A DNA stretch of 25,280 nt from an uncultured Senegalimassilia sp. Lineage in GTDB: Bacteria > Actinomycetota > Coriobacteriia > Coriobacteriales > Eggerthellaceae. The stretch's first letter is position 1. Every line of letters starts with the position of its first letter. The stretch lies in assembly GCA_934661765.1 (NCBI GenBank), contig CAKUJT010000028.1, forward strand, positions 1-25,280, read 5' to 3'. This document shows, piece after piece, positions 14,120 to 22,157 of this stretch. The position numbers were made by a program, and so were the translations under genes. The notes beneath the pieces are model-generated. The model was not told where the DNA came from, did no database searches, and saw only the letters and a program-made list of their open reading frames with translations.

Positions 14120-15261
14120 TCCAATACCTCCTCCCCATCAAGCCCGATGGTTTCGGGCAGGTCGTCCACCCAATCGGGAAGAGCCCGCCACGACCCCGCC
14201 TCTTCGGGAGAACGCCGCTCAAACAACGTCCTCACGCTGCAGGCCCGCGCCTTTTGGTCGTACGCAAGCTCCGACACATGGGTCACGCATCGCCTGCCGC
14301 TGAGCGCCCGCGACGTCTGCACCACCGCATCGAACGCGCTTGCCGCATTCGCCTCGATCACGTCCACGGGCAGATCGACGCCGTAGCGGACCATGGTCAC
14401 CACGCGGGAAAGCACGTCGCGCGGAGAGTTGGCATGCAGCGTGGTAAGCGACCCGTCGTGCCCGGTGTTCATCGCGGTGAGCATGTCGACCGCCTCCGCG
14501 CCGCGGCACTCGCCCACCACGATGCGATCGGGGCGCATGCGCAACGCGTTGATCACCAGCTCGCGGATGGTCACCTCACCCGCCCCCTCAGCGTTGCGCG
14601 GGCGCGCTTCCAGGCGCACCACGTGGGGATGCTCGAGAAAGCGCAGCTCGGCCGTATCCTCGATGGTCACGATTCGCTCGCCTGCGGGGATGCAGCACGA
14701 CAGCGCGTTGAGCAACGTGGTCTTGCCGCTGCCCGTGCCGCCCGCCACCACCACGTTCTTGCGCGCAAGCACCGCCCATTCCAGAAAGCGCCGCAAATGC
14801 CCGTCGATCGAGCCGAAACGCTCCATCTCCGCAAGCGTTATCACGCGCTGGGTGAACTTGCGGATGGTGACGATGGGCCCGTCGGGCGCGAGCGGCGGGA
14901 TGACCACGTGCACGCGATGGCCTTCGGGCATGCGGGCGTTCACCATAGGCGACGACTCGTCCACGCGCCTGCCGAGCGGCCCGAGCACGCGATCGATAAG
15001 CGCCCGAAGCTGGGCTTGGCTCGAAAACGCCCGGTCGCTGCGCACAAGGCGCCCCTGCCACACGGGCAGCGCGAACGCCTGGCGGCACGCCCCTAAAAGC
15101 TCGCTTCGCGCCCGCGCCGGCTCGAATGCCATCAACGCCGCAATGTCGTCCACCGACACGAACAGGCGCACATCCTCTTTCAGGCGCGCAAGCGTCGCCG
15201 TGGGCGCATGACCTTCGCCGCCGCCCGCGCCCAACGCCTGCGCACGCTCGGCCAGCGTCAT
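14080..15261 (-). CDS. tadA: TadA/CpaF pilus assembly ATPase
   Basis: The protein has 393 residues. It shows VDESSPMVNARMPEG (100-114), VIPPLAPDGP (120-129), Walker A GGTGSGKT (174-181), the Asp box TIEDTAEL (199-206), Walker B and GECRGAE (about 246-256) and the histidine box NTGHDGSLTTLHANSP (265-280), so the catalytic core is complete. It hydrolyses ATP at the inner face of the membrane to extend the Flp pilus. Oddly, the N-terminal ITEIMVNG-type signature of the family is missing. Residues 1-75 are not typical, and the protein is shorter than most relatives. ATG 15261 lies two bases after the tadZ stop. Confidence 0.93.
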   Translation of the reverse strand: MTLAERAQALGAGGGEGHAPTATLARLKEDVRLFVSVDDIAALMAFEPARARSELLGACRQAFALPVWQGRLVRSDRAFSSQAQLRALIDRVLGPLGRRVDESSPMVNARMPEGHRVHVVIPPLAPDGPIVTIRKFTQRVITLAEMERFGSIDGHLRRFLEWAVLARKNVVVAGGTGSGKTTLLNALSCCIPAGERIVTIEDTAELRFLEHPHVVRLEARPRNAEGAGEVTIRELVINALRMRPDRIVVGECRGAEAVDMLTAMNTGHDGSLTTLHANSPRDVLSRVVTMVRYGVDLPVDVIEANAASAFDAVVQTSRALSGRRCVTHVSELAYDQKARACSVRTLFERRSPEEAGSWRALPDWVDDLPETIGLDGEEVLEWKHLACSGRQRP

Positions 15262-15263
15262 GA

Positions 15264-16781
15264 TCAGGCCTTCTTACGTTTGCGCGAGCGCTTTCCGCGA
15301 AGGAAGGGCATGCCCGACCCCTCGCGCGAAGACCCCGCCGCAGCCGATACGCCGGGCAATATCTCGGCCATAAGCTCCTCGATGCCCTCGAACAGGTCGT
15401 TGCGCGAATCGATCAGGTCGCCCACCAGCCCCGCCGCCAGAAGCTCCTCCACATCGGCGCCGCCATCGGGCAGCTCATGCACATGGGCCCCCTTCAACGC
15501 GCACGATACGTCCATTGACGACAACGGCGCCCCCTTGCCGCAGCCGTTCAGCGTGAACAGAAACGGGTTGACGGCTATGCCGCAGCGAGCGCACAGATCG
15601 AGCGCGCGCTGCGCCGCATGCACCGAGGTGGCTCGCTGATCGACCAAGAACAGCGCCTTCGAGCTGCGCTCCAACAGCACCGCATGCTGTTCAGCCCACG
15701 CGCCGCCCGTGTTCGCCACGATCACGTCGAAACGCTCTCGCACGGCATCCAGAAGCGCCGGCGCCTGCGCCACCACCGCCTCGGCGGCATCCACATGTTC
15801 CGGAGCCGCCAGCAGCGCCGGCACCTTCCCCTCGCAGGCAAGCTGGGCCAGGCGCTCGGGCCGAGCAAGCACCTCGTCGATGCGCAAGGGCTTTTTCACG
15901 CCCATGAGCTGCGCCATGTCGCCGAACTGCAGGTCGAAGTCGAGCAGCAGCGTGCGCAGGCCCAGCCCCTGGGCCGCATGCGCCGCAAGCAACGCGACCG
16001 CGCTTTTGCCCGCGCCCCCGCTGCCGCTCACCACCGGCAGCAAAAAGCCCTTCGCCGCAGGATGCTGCGGATTCGCCGCCGAAGCCGAGGAGCTTCCAGA
16101 AGCCCCCGGTCCCGATGCGGTCCCATACGGGGAAGCCGCCGCGGCAAAGGCCTTCGTCGCCGATGGGGCGGCAAGGCCCGCCTGAGCGTTCGCCGACGCA
16201 TACGATCCTCCCGGCTGGACCCCCGCAGACGGATCCATCGCCGCCGCGCCCTCAAGCGCCCCCGAAAAGCCGGCCGCAGGCATCGCGACCGTTTCATACG
16301 GCGAAGCGGCCGAAGACGCGTTCCCGAACGCCGCCTGCTGCGACACGGCCGCCTCCCCCGCAGGCGCGCAACCGGCCGCAAGGCCGATTCCCGTCTGCAG
16401 CTCGATCGCCCGCATAGCAGCCTGCTTACACTGCGCATACCGCTCGACGAAAGCCTGCCTGGTCAACGACGCGTCCACGCCCGCCGCGGTCGTCCTGGAC
16501 CGCAGCGACCCCGATTCCTGCGCCGTCAGCATGCACACGCGTCTATCGGCGCGATCGCGCTTCAACGCCGCCGCAAGGTTGATAGGGGCCACATCCGCGC
16601 AGGAAACCACCCATACCTCCTGCACGCTCACCGCATCGCGCAACGCCGTACGCGCCGCTTCGGCGGACGTGAACGGCATGAGCCACTGCTGCGCAAGCAG
16701 GTTCTCCCCCTCAAGGCCCAACAGCTCCGGATGCCGGAAGCATTCCTCATCGGCGCACAGCGCCACCAACGGCATGGACAT
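15264..16781 (-). CDS. tadZ: TadZ/CpaE pilus localisation ATPase
   Basis: The protein has 505 residues. The N-terminal 120 residues resemble a degenerate receiver domain (WVVSCADVAPINLAAAL, then RRVCMLTAQESGS). A long Ala/Ser/Pro/Gly linker follows, then a MinD/ParA-type ATPase from about residue 290. The Walker A is VSGSGGAGKSAVALL, with the usual first lysine of KGGxGK(T/S) replaced, and LLLDFDLQFGDMAQLMG contains the conserved aspartate. TadZ proteins place the pilus machine in the cell. ATG 16781 has GGAAGGAG five bases upstream; ATG 16775 is too far from it. It is the second gene of the operon. Confidence 0.9.
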   Translation of the reverse strand: MSMPLVALCADEECFRHPELLGLEGENLLAQQWLMPFTSAEAARTALRDAVSVQEVWVVSCADVAPINLAAALKRDRADRRVCMLTAQESGSLRSRTTAAGVDASLTRQAFVERYAQCKQAAMRAIELQTGIGLAAGCAPAGEAAVSQQAAFGNASSAASPYETVAMPAAGFSGALEGAAAMDPSAGVQPGGSYASANAQAGLAAPSATKAFAAAASPYGTASGPGASGSSSASAANPQHPAAKGFLLPVVSGSGGAGKSAVALLAAHAAQGLGLRTLLLDFDLQFGDMAQLMGVKKPLRIDEVLARPERLAQLACEGKVPALLAAPEHVDAAEAVVAQAPALLDAVRERFDVIVANTGGAWAEQHAVLLERSSKALFLVDQRATSVHAAQRALDLCARCGIAVNPFLFTLNGCGKGAPLSSMDVSCALKGAHVHELPDGGADVEELLAAGLVGDLIDSRNDLFEGIEELMAEILPGVSAAAGSSREGSGMPFLRGKRSRKRKKA

Positions 16782-16813
16782 CCCTTCTCCTTCCGTTTGA
16801 TTTAAAACCGCTC

Positions 16814-17467
16814 TCACCTCGCATCCACGCCGGGCAAGGTCAGGTACAGCTCGGTTTTCTGAGCCGCCGACACAAGCTCCTCCACCTGGTTCGGGTCGAC
16901 GGCAAGCGTCACCCACGTCACCTTCGAGGCCGAACCCGACGCCTGCCGATCGTCCGTTCCGGCGCTGGTGGCCAGCACGCTCACGCCCCGCGCCAACGCT
17001 TGGGTGGCCGCGCTTCCCGTGGCATATACGTCCACCGACGAGCCCGCCGACACCGCGCCGCCCACCGCCTGCACGTCCTTGGCCGGCACGCTGATCGCGA
17101 CCTTGCCATCGGGCACGTCTATGGCCGCCGACGCCGCGCCGAACCTTCTTGCGGAAAGGACCTCTCCGGAAAGCACCGTGGAAGACGCCTTCGACCCCAC
17201 AACCTCCGATGTTTGCCGCACTGCCTCAGGCGGCAGCAGATCGGCTACCCACAAACGCGTCTCAATGGCCCCGGAATCAACCGTCTCACCTGCGGCTATG
17301 TCTCGTTTCGCCACGCATACCTCCACTTGATCGCCGCCGTAGCGGGCCAAGGCGTCGGCCCAGGCGCGCTCCGCCTCGCCGCGCACCGACTGGGTATATC
17401 CGAGCACGCACAACGCGCACAGCACGCCGCATATCGCACCCGCCGCAGCGGTCTTGTTCCGTCTCAT
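16814..17467 (-). CDS. cpaB: CpaB/RcpC-like SAF-domain pilus protein, first gene of the operon
   Basis: The protein has 217 residues. It has a membrane anchor at about 7-24 (AAAGAICGVLCALCVLGY), a SAF domain at about 48-108 (VEVCVAKRDIAAGETVDSG and SGEVLSARRF) and the RcpC-type domain VAISVPAKDVQAVGGAVSAGS with VTLAVDPNQVEEL. It is presumably an envelope component of the Tad machine. ATG 17467 is strongly supported by AAGGAGGTG just upstream. The frame stays open for another 28 codons upstream without a better start. Confidence 0.85.
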   Translation of the reverse strand: MRRNKTAAAGAICGVLCALCVLGYTQSVRGEAERAWADALARYGGDQVEVCVAKRDIAAGETVDSGAIETRLWVADLLPPEAVRQTSEVVGSKASSTVLSGEVLSARRFGAASAAIDVPDGKVAISVPAKDVQAVGGAVSAGSSVDVYATGSAATQALARGVSVLATSAGTDDRQASGSASKVTWVTLAVDPNQVEELVSAAQKTELYLTLPGVDAR

Positions 17468-17774
17468 GCGCACCTCCTTCGCTTCGCAGCATCCAGTATG
17501 GGAACGCCATCTTGCGAAACCCTTGCCGGCAACGCCGCTTCTTGTCGTCAAAACCTTGCATGCCCGTCCGATCCGAGGCCATGCGAAACCCGCTCGCCCG
17601 CCCTAAGCGCTTACGGAAACACGCAATCCCGCACCGTGAAGCCTTGCAATAGACGATTCCTCGACGATCACGGATCCCGCGCCTCGGCAAAACTTGAGGC
17701 AGACAGCCCCTTGCGCATTCGCGAACCTTCACGGCGATGCAAGCCGTATGAAGCGATGAAATCCCCGGAATGCG

Positions 17775-17800
17775 AAAAACCCGCCGACCCGAAAGGCAGG
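17775..17800 (-). terminator. Terminator-like hairpin in the Tad leader (possible attenuator)
   Basis: On the minus strand, CCTGCC (17795-17800) pairs with GGCGGG (17780-17785, one G-U) and is followed by TTTTT (17775-17779). No minus-strand gene lies between it and the upstream tRNA, so it would act on leader transcripts that start further upstream, or block antisense read-through. Confidence 0.45.
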
Positions 17801-17849
17801 CTCGGACAAACTCGAGCAAGCCCAGCGGCATCGACGGGTTGTGCAGTAT

Positions 17850-17878
17850 TTGCGAAAGCGGGTTTCTTATGCGACAAT
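17850..17878 (+). promoter_or_regulatory. Promoter of tRNA-Val
   Basis: TTGCGA (17850-17855) and GACAAT (17873-17878) are separated by 17 bases and end 28 bases before the mature tRNA, the expected place for a sigma-70-type promoter. Confidence 0.55.
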
Positions 17879-17906
17879 AAGCGTCACCCATTAAGGGGAC
17901 TTAACC

Positions 17907-17981
17907 GGCCGGTTGGCGCAGCGGGAGCGCAGGTGCCTTACAAGCACAAGGTCACAGGTTCAAATCCTGTACCGGCCACCA
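17907..17981 (+). tRNA. tRNA-Val (anticodon UAC), CCA encoded
   Basis: The acceptor arms GGCCGGT and ACCGGCC pair perfectly and are followed by discriminator A and an encoded CCA. The anticodon loop CTTACAA holds TAC (17939-17941), which reads GUA and related valine codons. The T arm is ACAGG-TTCAAAT-CCTGT. The anticodon stem has one mismatch at its outer pair (G-A). Confidence 0.97.
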
Positions 17982-17991
17982 TTAAAATCGC

Positions 17992-18025
17992 AGGTCAGAC
18001 GTTTTTCGTCTGACCTTTTCTTTTT
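17992..18025 (+). terminator. Intrinsic terminator of tRNA-Val
   Basis: AGGTCAGACG (17992-18001) and CGTCTGACCT (18007-18016) form a perfect ten-base stem around five T, and a T-rich tail follows to about 18025. Confidence 0.92.
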
Positions 18026-18065
18026 CCAGGACAACCAGGGGCTTATAGGACGAAAAGCGTGTCTG

Positions 18066-18095
18066 AACCAAAAGCCGCCGGCTCAGCCGACGGCT
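18066..18095 (-). terminator. Intrinsic terminator of recN
   Basis: Read on the minus strand, AGCCGTCGGC and GCCGGCGGCT form a ten-base stem (one G-U) around TGA, followed by TTTTGGTT. It lies about 80 bases beyond the recN stop and faces the tRNA terminator. Confidence 0.75.
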
Positions 18096-18177
18096 CTCAT
18101 GCTATGCGATTTCCATTTGACAGCCCGGAAAACCCCGATCGGATACGTCGAGGCCCCGCAGGCAAGCGCACCGTTCC

Positions 18178-19854
18178 TTATTCCCCCTGCGCGCCCTTCA
18201 CGGCCCCGAGCATCTCGCGCGCATGGGCAAGCGACGCCTCCGTGGCGTCGCCGGAGAGCATACGGGCGATCTCAGCAGGCCGCTCATCGGCGGACAGCTG
18301 CCGTAGGCAGGTCTGGGGCATCCCGTCGTCGCCGGCTATCTTGGTGACCGCATAGTGCACATCGCCACGCACGGCAACCTGGGCCAAGTGAGTCACCACG
18401 ATGACCTGATGGCTGCGGGCAAGATCGGCCAGGACCTCGGCCAACGCAACAGCCACGGAGCCGCCCACGCCGGCATCCACCTCGTCGAATACCAGCGTAT
18501 CAACGCTATCGGCCTGCCCGAGCACCACCTTTATGGCCAGCATGACGCGGCTGACCTCGCCGCCTGAGGCTATGCGGGCAAGCGGGCGGGCTTGCATGCC
18601 GGCGCCGGGCTGGAACATGAACTCCACCTCCGACGCGCCGGATCGGGTCCACGAAGCACGCGGCAGCGCACGCTGCTCGCACACGAGTTGCGCCGCGCCC
18701 ATCTCCAACCGCTGCATCTGCGCCGACACCGCCTGGGAGAACCTTGGCGCAGCCGCGCCGCGCGCGTCGTCGAGGGTTCGCGCCGCCGCCGCCAACGCCT
18801 GTTCGGCAGCATCGACCGCTCGCTGCGCGACACGCTCGCGCTCCTCGGCATCGTCCACCAACGACACCAAGTCAGCAGCCTCATCGCGCGCCGCAAGCAC
18901 ATCGGCCATGCGCGGCCCGTAGGCACGCATGAGCCCCTGCAAAGCCGCCATGCGCTCTTGTCCTCGCTCCAGTTCCTCAGGGTCGAACTCCACCCCATCG
19001 CGATAGTCCCGGGCCGTACGCGAAACGTCCTCCAGCACATACCCCGCCTCGCGCAGGGATTCCGCAAGCTTGCCGAGCTCAGGGTCGTAGCGGGACCCCT
19101 CGTCCAGGGCCGCCGCGGCGCTGCCCAGCAAATCGATGGCGCCCTCGTCGCCCCCGAGCGCCTGATGCGCGCGATACGCCGACATCGCAAGCGTTTCAGC
19201 GTGCTCGGCGCGGGCAAGCTTAGCCGAAAGCTCCTCGTATTCGCCCTCGCGCGGGTCCACGGCATCGATGCGCTGCAGCACGAAGCGCGCCTCATCGAGC
19301 TTCGCCGACGAGGCGGCTCCGGCATCGCGGACCCGGGCAAGCTCCGCCGCCGCCCGCGATGCCTCGGCGAACGCCTCCTGATACGCGCGAAGCGCCTCGG
19401 CAACGTCCTGCCCGGCCCATGCGTCGAGCATCCCCACGTGCGCCGCCGGCTTCAAAAGCTGCTGCTGATCATGCTGGCCGCACAGATCGATGGAGGGCGA
19501 CACCGTGCCCGCCAGCTCCCGCACGCTTGCCATGCGGCCGTCAAGCGTGACGCGAGAGCGCCCGTCGGCACCCACGCGGCGCACGGCCACCAGCTCATCA
19601 TCGTCTTCGCGCGGATCATCGCCCTCCGAGGACGCGCGGGAAAGCCCGAAGAAGCGTCCGCTGACCTCCAAGCCATCCTGGCCATCGCGTACGGAATCCT
19701 TATCCGCGCGGGAGCCCATGAGCAGCTTGAGCGCCGACAGCAACGCCGTTTTGCCGGCGCCCGTCTCGCCCGTGAGCACGGTCAGGCCCTGCGCGGGGAC
19801 AAGGGAGGCCTGCTTTATCAGCGCCAGGTTCTTAACTTGCATCTCGTCGATCAT
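18178..19854 (-). CDS. recN: DNA repair protein RecN
   Basis: The protein has 558 residues, the usual RecN length. The N-terminal MIDEMQVKNLALIKQASLV leads to Walker A GETGAGKT (29-36). DLCGQHDQQQLL is the typical RecN segment after it, and a long coiled-coil-like middle follows. The C-terminal half has the signature ASGGEVSRVMLAIKVVLG, Walker B TLVFDEVDAGVGG and VIVVTHLAQVA. RecN is an SMC-like ATPase acting early in double-strand break repair. ATG 19854 is chosen because the family starts here and AAGGA precedes it; the frame stays open further upstream. No clear LexA box is visible before the gene. Confidence 0.97.
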   Translation of the reverse strand: MIDEMQVKNLALIKQASLVPAQGLTVLTGETGAGKTALLSALKLLMGSRADKDSVRDGQDGLEVSGRFFGLSRASSEGDDPREDDDELVAVRRVGADGRSRVTLDGRMASVRELAGTVSPSIDLCGQHDQQQLLKPAAHVGMLDAWAGQDVAEALRAYQEAFAEASRAAAELARVRDAGAASSAKLDEARFVLQRIDAVDPREGEYEELSAKLARAEHAETLAMSAYRAHQALGGDEGAIDLLGSAAAALDEGSRYDPELGKLAESLREAGYVLEDVSRTARDYRDGVEFDPEELERGQERMAALQGLMRAYGPRMADVLAARDEAADLVSLVDDAEERERVAQRAVDAAEQALAAAARTLDDARGAAAPRFSQAVSAQMQRLEMGAAQLVCEQRALPRASWTRSGASEVEFMFQPGAGMQARPLARIASGGEVSRVMLAIKVVLGQADSVDTLVFDEVDAGVGGSVAVALAEVLADLARSHQVIVVTHLAQVAVRGDVHYAVTKIAGDDGMPQTCLRQLSADERPAEIARMLSGDATEASLAHAREMLGAVKGAQGE

Positions 19855-19915
19855 GGCGGTTCCTTCTGCGCGCGGATCATGCAGCCGCAACACGTACGGC
19901 TGTTCTATATGGCAC

Positions 19916-19921
19916 AGTATA
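19916..19921 (-). promoter_or_regulatory. Possible -10 box for recN
   Basis: The minus strand reads TATACT here, about 60 bases before the recN start. TTGTTA lies upstream but only about 14 bases away, so the -35 assignment is weak. Confidence 0.35.
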
Positions 19922-19957
19922 CCAGCGTTACCGCATAACAAGCGCGCACGCGAGGGC

Positions 19958-20009
19958 TTTTCGGGGTATCCGACATAAGTCGGCAGGAAACCTCCCGATA
20001 CCCCGAAAA
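19958..20009. repeat. 13-bp perfect inverted repeat around an inner hairpin
   Basis: TTTTCGGGGTATC (19958-19970) and GATACCCCGAAAA (19997-20009) are perfect inverted arms. Between them CCGAC-ATAA-GTCGG (19970-19983) forms a second stem. It lies just past the stop of the leucine-rich-repeat gene and could be its terminator, although a clean T tract is missing on either strand, or it could be a regulatory element before recN. Confidence 0.75.
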
Positions 20010-20028
20010 CCTTACACACCCGCCCCCT

Positions 20029-22062
20029 CTAAAGGGCGAACTTGCTCCTCAAGCTTGCAGGCGCGTCCTGCGCGCCGCCCTCGTCGGCCTGCGCGCCGTT
20101 GCGATGCCGCCGCTCCATGAGGAATGCCACGCAATCCATGCGGTTGCCCTGGCGCAGCAGCTCGATCTGCGCATCGAAGCGCTTATCTTCCATAAGCCCC
20201 AGGTCCGCCAGCTGACGCACCATCTCCAGGCTGCCCTCCCGGGCAATGCGCACGAGTGCCTCGCGCCCCGCGGCGCGCACCTCGTCGGCGAAGGCGGCCT
20301 GCATCTGCGCATCCAGCCCCACGGGCCGCTCCAGGCGATGCAGCAGCGCCCCTAAACGATCCGGCACGTTTTTTCCCGATCTGAGCACCTCGTCGTAGCG
20401 AGGCAGGTCGAACGGGTCGGACCCGGGCTCGGCGTCAAGGGTGAAGCAGCTCAACAGCTGGTCGGCGGGCACATGCACCGCCACGCCCGACCATGCCAGC
20501 CGGCACACGGAGAACTCGAAGCTGCCCTCGCCCACCGACCGAAGCGACTTCGGCAGGGCCACGGGCCCTTCGAGCGTGCGCGAGCAGAAACTGTGCGCGC
20601 CCACGCGCTCAAGACCTTCGGGAAGCACCAGGCGCTTCGTTCCGCGACACGCGTTGCCGTCTCCCACTTCGCGAACCGTTGCGGGGATGATCAGGGTCTT
20701 CGGCGCATACGGCAACGCGCACGGGGCGATGCGCGTCAACTCCGCGCCCCGCACCTGGGCAGGCAAAGCCAGCGTTTCGATGACCTGGGGCTGCGCGAGC
20801 ACCGCCGCCGACGGCCCCTGGCCGACCGGTCCCAACCTGCCTCCCGACACAAGCCCGCCGCAATCGTTGGCCTCGGCGCGCGCCGCCGCCTGCTTCGCAT
20901 CCACGGCAACGCCTTCGTCGCTGGCCGCCGCGGCACGCGCACGCGCCGCCACGCTGGCGAAGCGCTTCGATGCGGACTTCGGGGGCTGCGGGCCCGCCAC
21001 CAGCAGGGCCGCGCCGTCGCGGCAGTCGAACCAGCAGCCGTCCGCCTCGATGGCGTCGGGGCCGCACACGCGCACGCCTCGTCGACGCAGGCGGCGCGCA
21101 CCGTCGCACCCGGCCGGGCACATCCACAGCGCGGCATCCCATTGCTTGGCCCGGACGTGCTGCAAACACGCCGGCACCGACACCACGTGCGGCGGCTCGC
21201 AACCCTGCGCGAACGCCGTCTCGCCGACCACCTCAACGCCATCGGGAAGGGCATAGCGCTCCTCATAGGGCGGGGCGCAGAACAAAAGCATCTTCCCGTC
21301 CGCGGAAAGCAGGCTGCCGTCCTGCGCTTGATAATGCTCGTTTTCCCCGCTCACCGAATAGGTGCGACGCTCAAGCGGCGGCGTGACGCCGGAAAGGTCG
21401 CAGGCCTGGGCACCGCCGGCGCGCACGCCCGCCCCCAGATGGATATGACGCCCGGGCAAAGCCGAGAAGGCGCCGGCGCCGATGCGCTGCACCGTGTCGG
21501 GCACCACCAGCACGTCGACGCCCACGCCGCGCACCAAACGACGCGCGAACGCACCGGGCGCGATGCGCACCACGGGAACGCCGTCCACGAACGAGGGGAG
21601 CACCACGGCAAGCCCCGATTGCGCTCCGGTCGCTTGCGCAAGCGCGCGCAGGTCGAAACCGACCAGGGCATAGCCCGCCTCCTCGCGCTGGACCGACACG
21701 GCCGGGGCATCCTGCTCATCGGGCACGTCCACGGCCGCGGCGCCGCCCACGCCCTCTTGACGGGCCGCCATGGCGAGCAGGCGTGCGCGGGCGTCGTCGT
21801 CCACGCCCATGCCCAACGACCCCGCCGCCAGCAGATCGCCGTCGGCATCGCCGTCCACCTGCCCGGCACGCGCGGCGCCTCCTTCCCACGACTGATACGG
21901 CAGCAGCTGCGGCGACCACACCTCGCCCGCCTGCGAGCGCCCCGGGCTCACCTCGCGCACCTGATCTGCCGCAAGGCTCACCGGCGCCGCAAGGGCGCGC
22001 GCCACCACCTCCTGCGCTTTCGCGCCATGCGTTGCGAACACCATCTCCTCTGCCGCTGCCAT
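20029..22062 (-). CDS. Cytoplasmic BspA-type leucine-rich-repeat protein (LRR_5)
   Basis: The protein has 677 residues. Three stretches show the LRR_5 pattern of BspA-like proteins: about 150-205 (PSFVDGVPVVRIAPGAF, then VLVVPDTVQRIGAGAF), 250-305 (DGSLLSADGKMLLFCAPP, then YALPDGVEVVGETAF) and 430-515 (TLIIPATVREVGDG, LVLPEGLERVGAHSF, VALPKSLRSVGEGSF). No signal peptide or membrane helix is seen, unlike most BspA proteins, which are on the surface. A helical C-terminal part (ALVRIAREGSLEMVRQLADLG) resembles ankyrin-like repeats. ATG 22062 is preferred over ATG 22077 because GGGAGG lies seven bases before it. The function is unknown. It is divergent from the VWA/MoxR unit. Confidence 0.75.
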   Translation of the reverse strand: MAAAEEMVFATHGAKAQEVVARALAAPVSLAADQVREVSPGRSQAGEVWSPQLLPYQSWEGGAARAGQVDGDADGDLLAAGSLGMGVDDDARARLLAMAARQEGVGGAAAVDVPDEQDAPAVSVQREEAGYALVGFDLRALAQATGAQSGLAVVLPSFVDGVPVVRIAPGAFARRLVRGVGVDVLVVPDTVQRIGAGAFSALPGRHIHLGAGVRAGGAQACDLSGVTPPLERRTYSVSGENEHYQAQDGSLLSADGKMLLFCAPPYEERYALPDGVEVVGETAFAQGCEPPHVVSVPACLQHVRAKQWDAALWMCPAGCDGARRLRRRGVRVCGPDAIEADGCWFDCRDGAALLVAGPQPPKSASKRFASVAARARAAAASDEGVAVDAKQAAARAEANDCGGLVSGGRLGPVGQGPSAAVLAQPQVIETLALPAQVRGAELTRIAPCALPYAPKTLIIPATVREVGDGNACRGTKRLVLPEGLERVGAHSFCSRTLEGPVALPKSLRSVGEGSFEFSVCRLAWSGVAVHVPADQLLSCFTLDAEPGSDPFDLPRYDEVLRSGKNVPDRLGALLHRLERPVGLDAQMQAAFADEVRAAGREALVRIAREGSLEMVRQLADLGLMEDKRFDAQIELLRQGNRMDCVAFLMERRHRNGAQADEGGAQDAPASLRSKFAL

Positions 22063-22091
22063 CGAAGCACCTCCCATATCAAGGCCCTGTG

Positions 22092-22120
22092 TTTACCCGC
22101 TTTGCCGCCCATGCTACACT
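22092..22120 (+). promoter_or_regulatory. Promoter of the VWA/MoxR unit
   Basis: TTTACC (22092-22097) and TACACT (22115-22120) are 17 bases apart and lie about 37 bases before the start at 22158, within the divergent intergenic region. Confidence 0.5.
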
Positions 22121-22157
22121 GCGCGAAGCGACGAAATCAAGCGACGGGAGGCCCTCA

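Larger units (their letters stand above)
17468..17906. promoter_or_regulatory. Long leader of the Tad operon
   Basis: No convincing gene is present in these 439 bases between cpaB and the tRNA, although minus-strand frames stay open for long stretches. I cannot point to a confident -35/-10 pair for the Tad operon. Eight-base inverted arms lie at 17634-17641 and 17727-17734 (CCGTGAAG/CTTCACGG), and a terminator-like hairpin lies at 17775-17800. The length and structure suggest a regulated leader; this is inference. Confidence 0.45.

Noticed and set aside
17286..17891. Minus-strand frame of 201 codons running from the leader into cpaB
   Set aside because: It overlaps cpaB in another frame and crosses a terminator-like hairpin, with no domain visible.
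17468..17906. Possible cyclic-di-GMP riboswitch before the pilus operon
   Set aside because: I looked for the GGGACGCAAAG-type core and did not find it.
17907..18025. tRNA-Val as an integration site for an element
   Set aside because: The tRNA is intact, but no integrase gene or duplicated 3' end of the tRNA is seen nearby.
18592..19938. Plus-strand open frame of 448 codons
   Set aside because: Antisense to recN, whose motifs are unmistakable.
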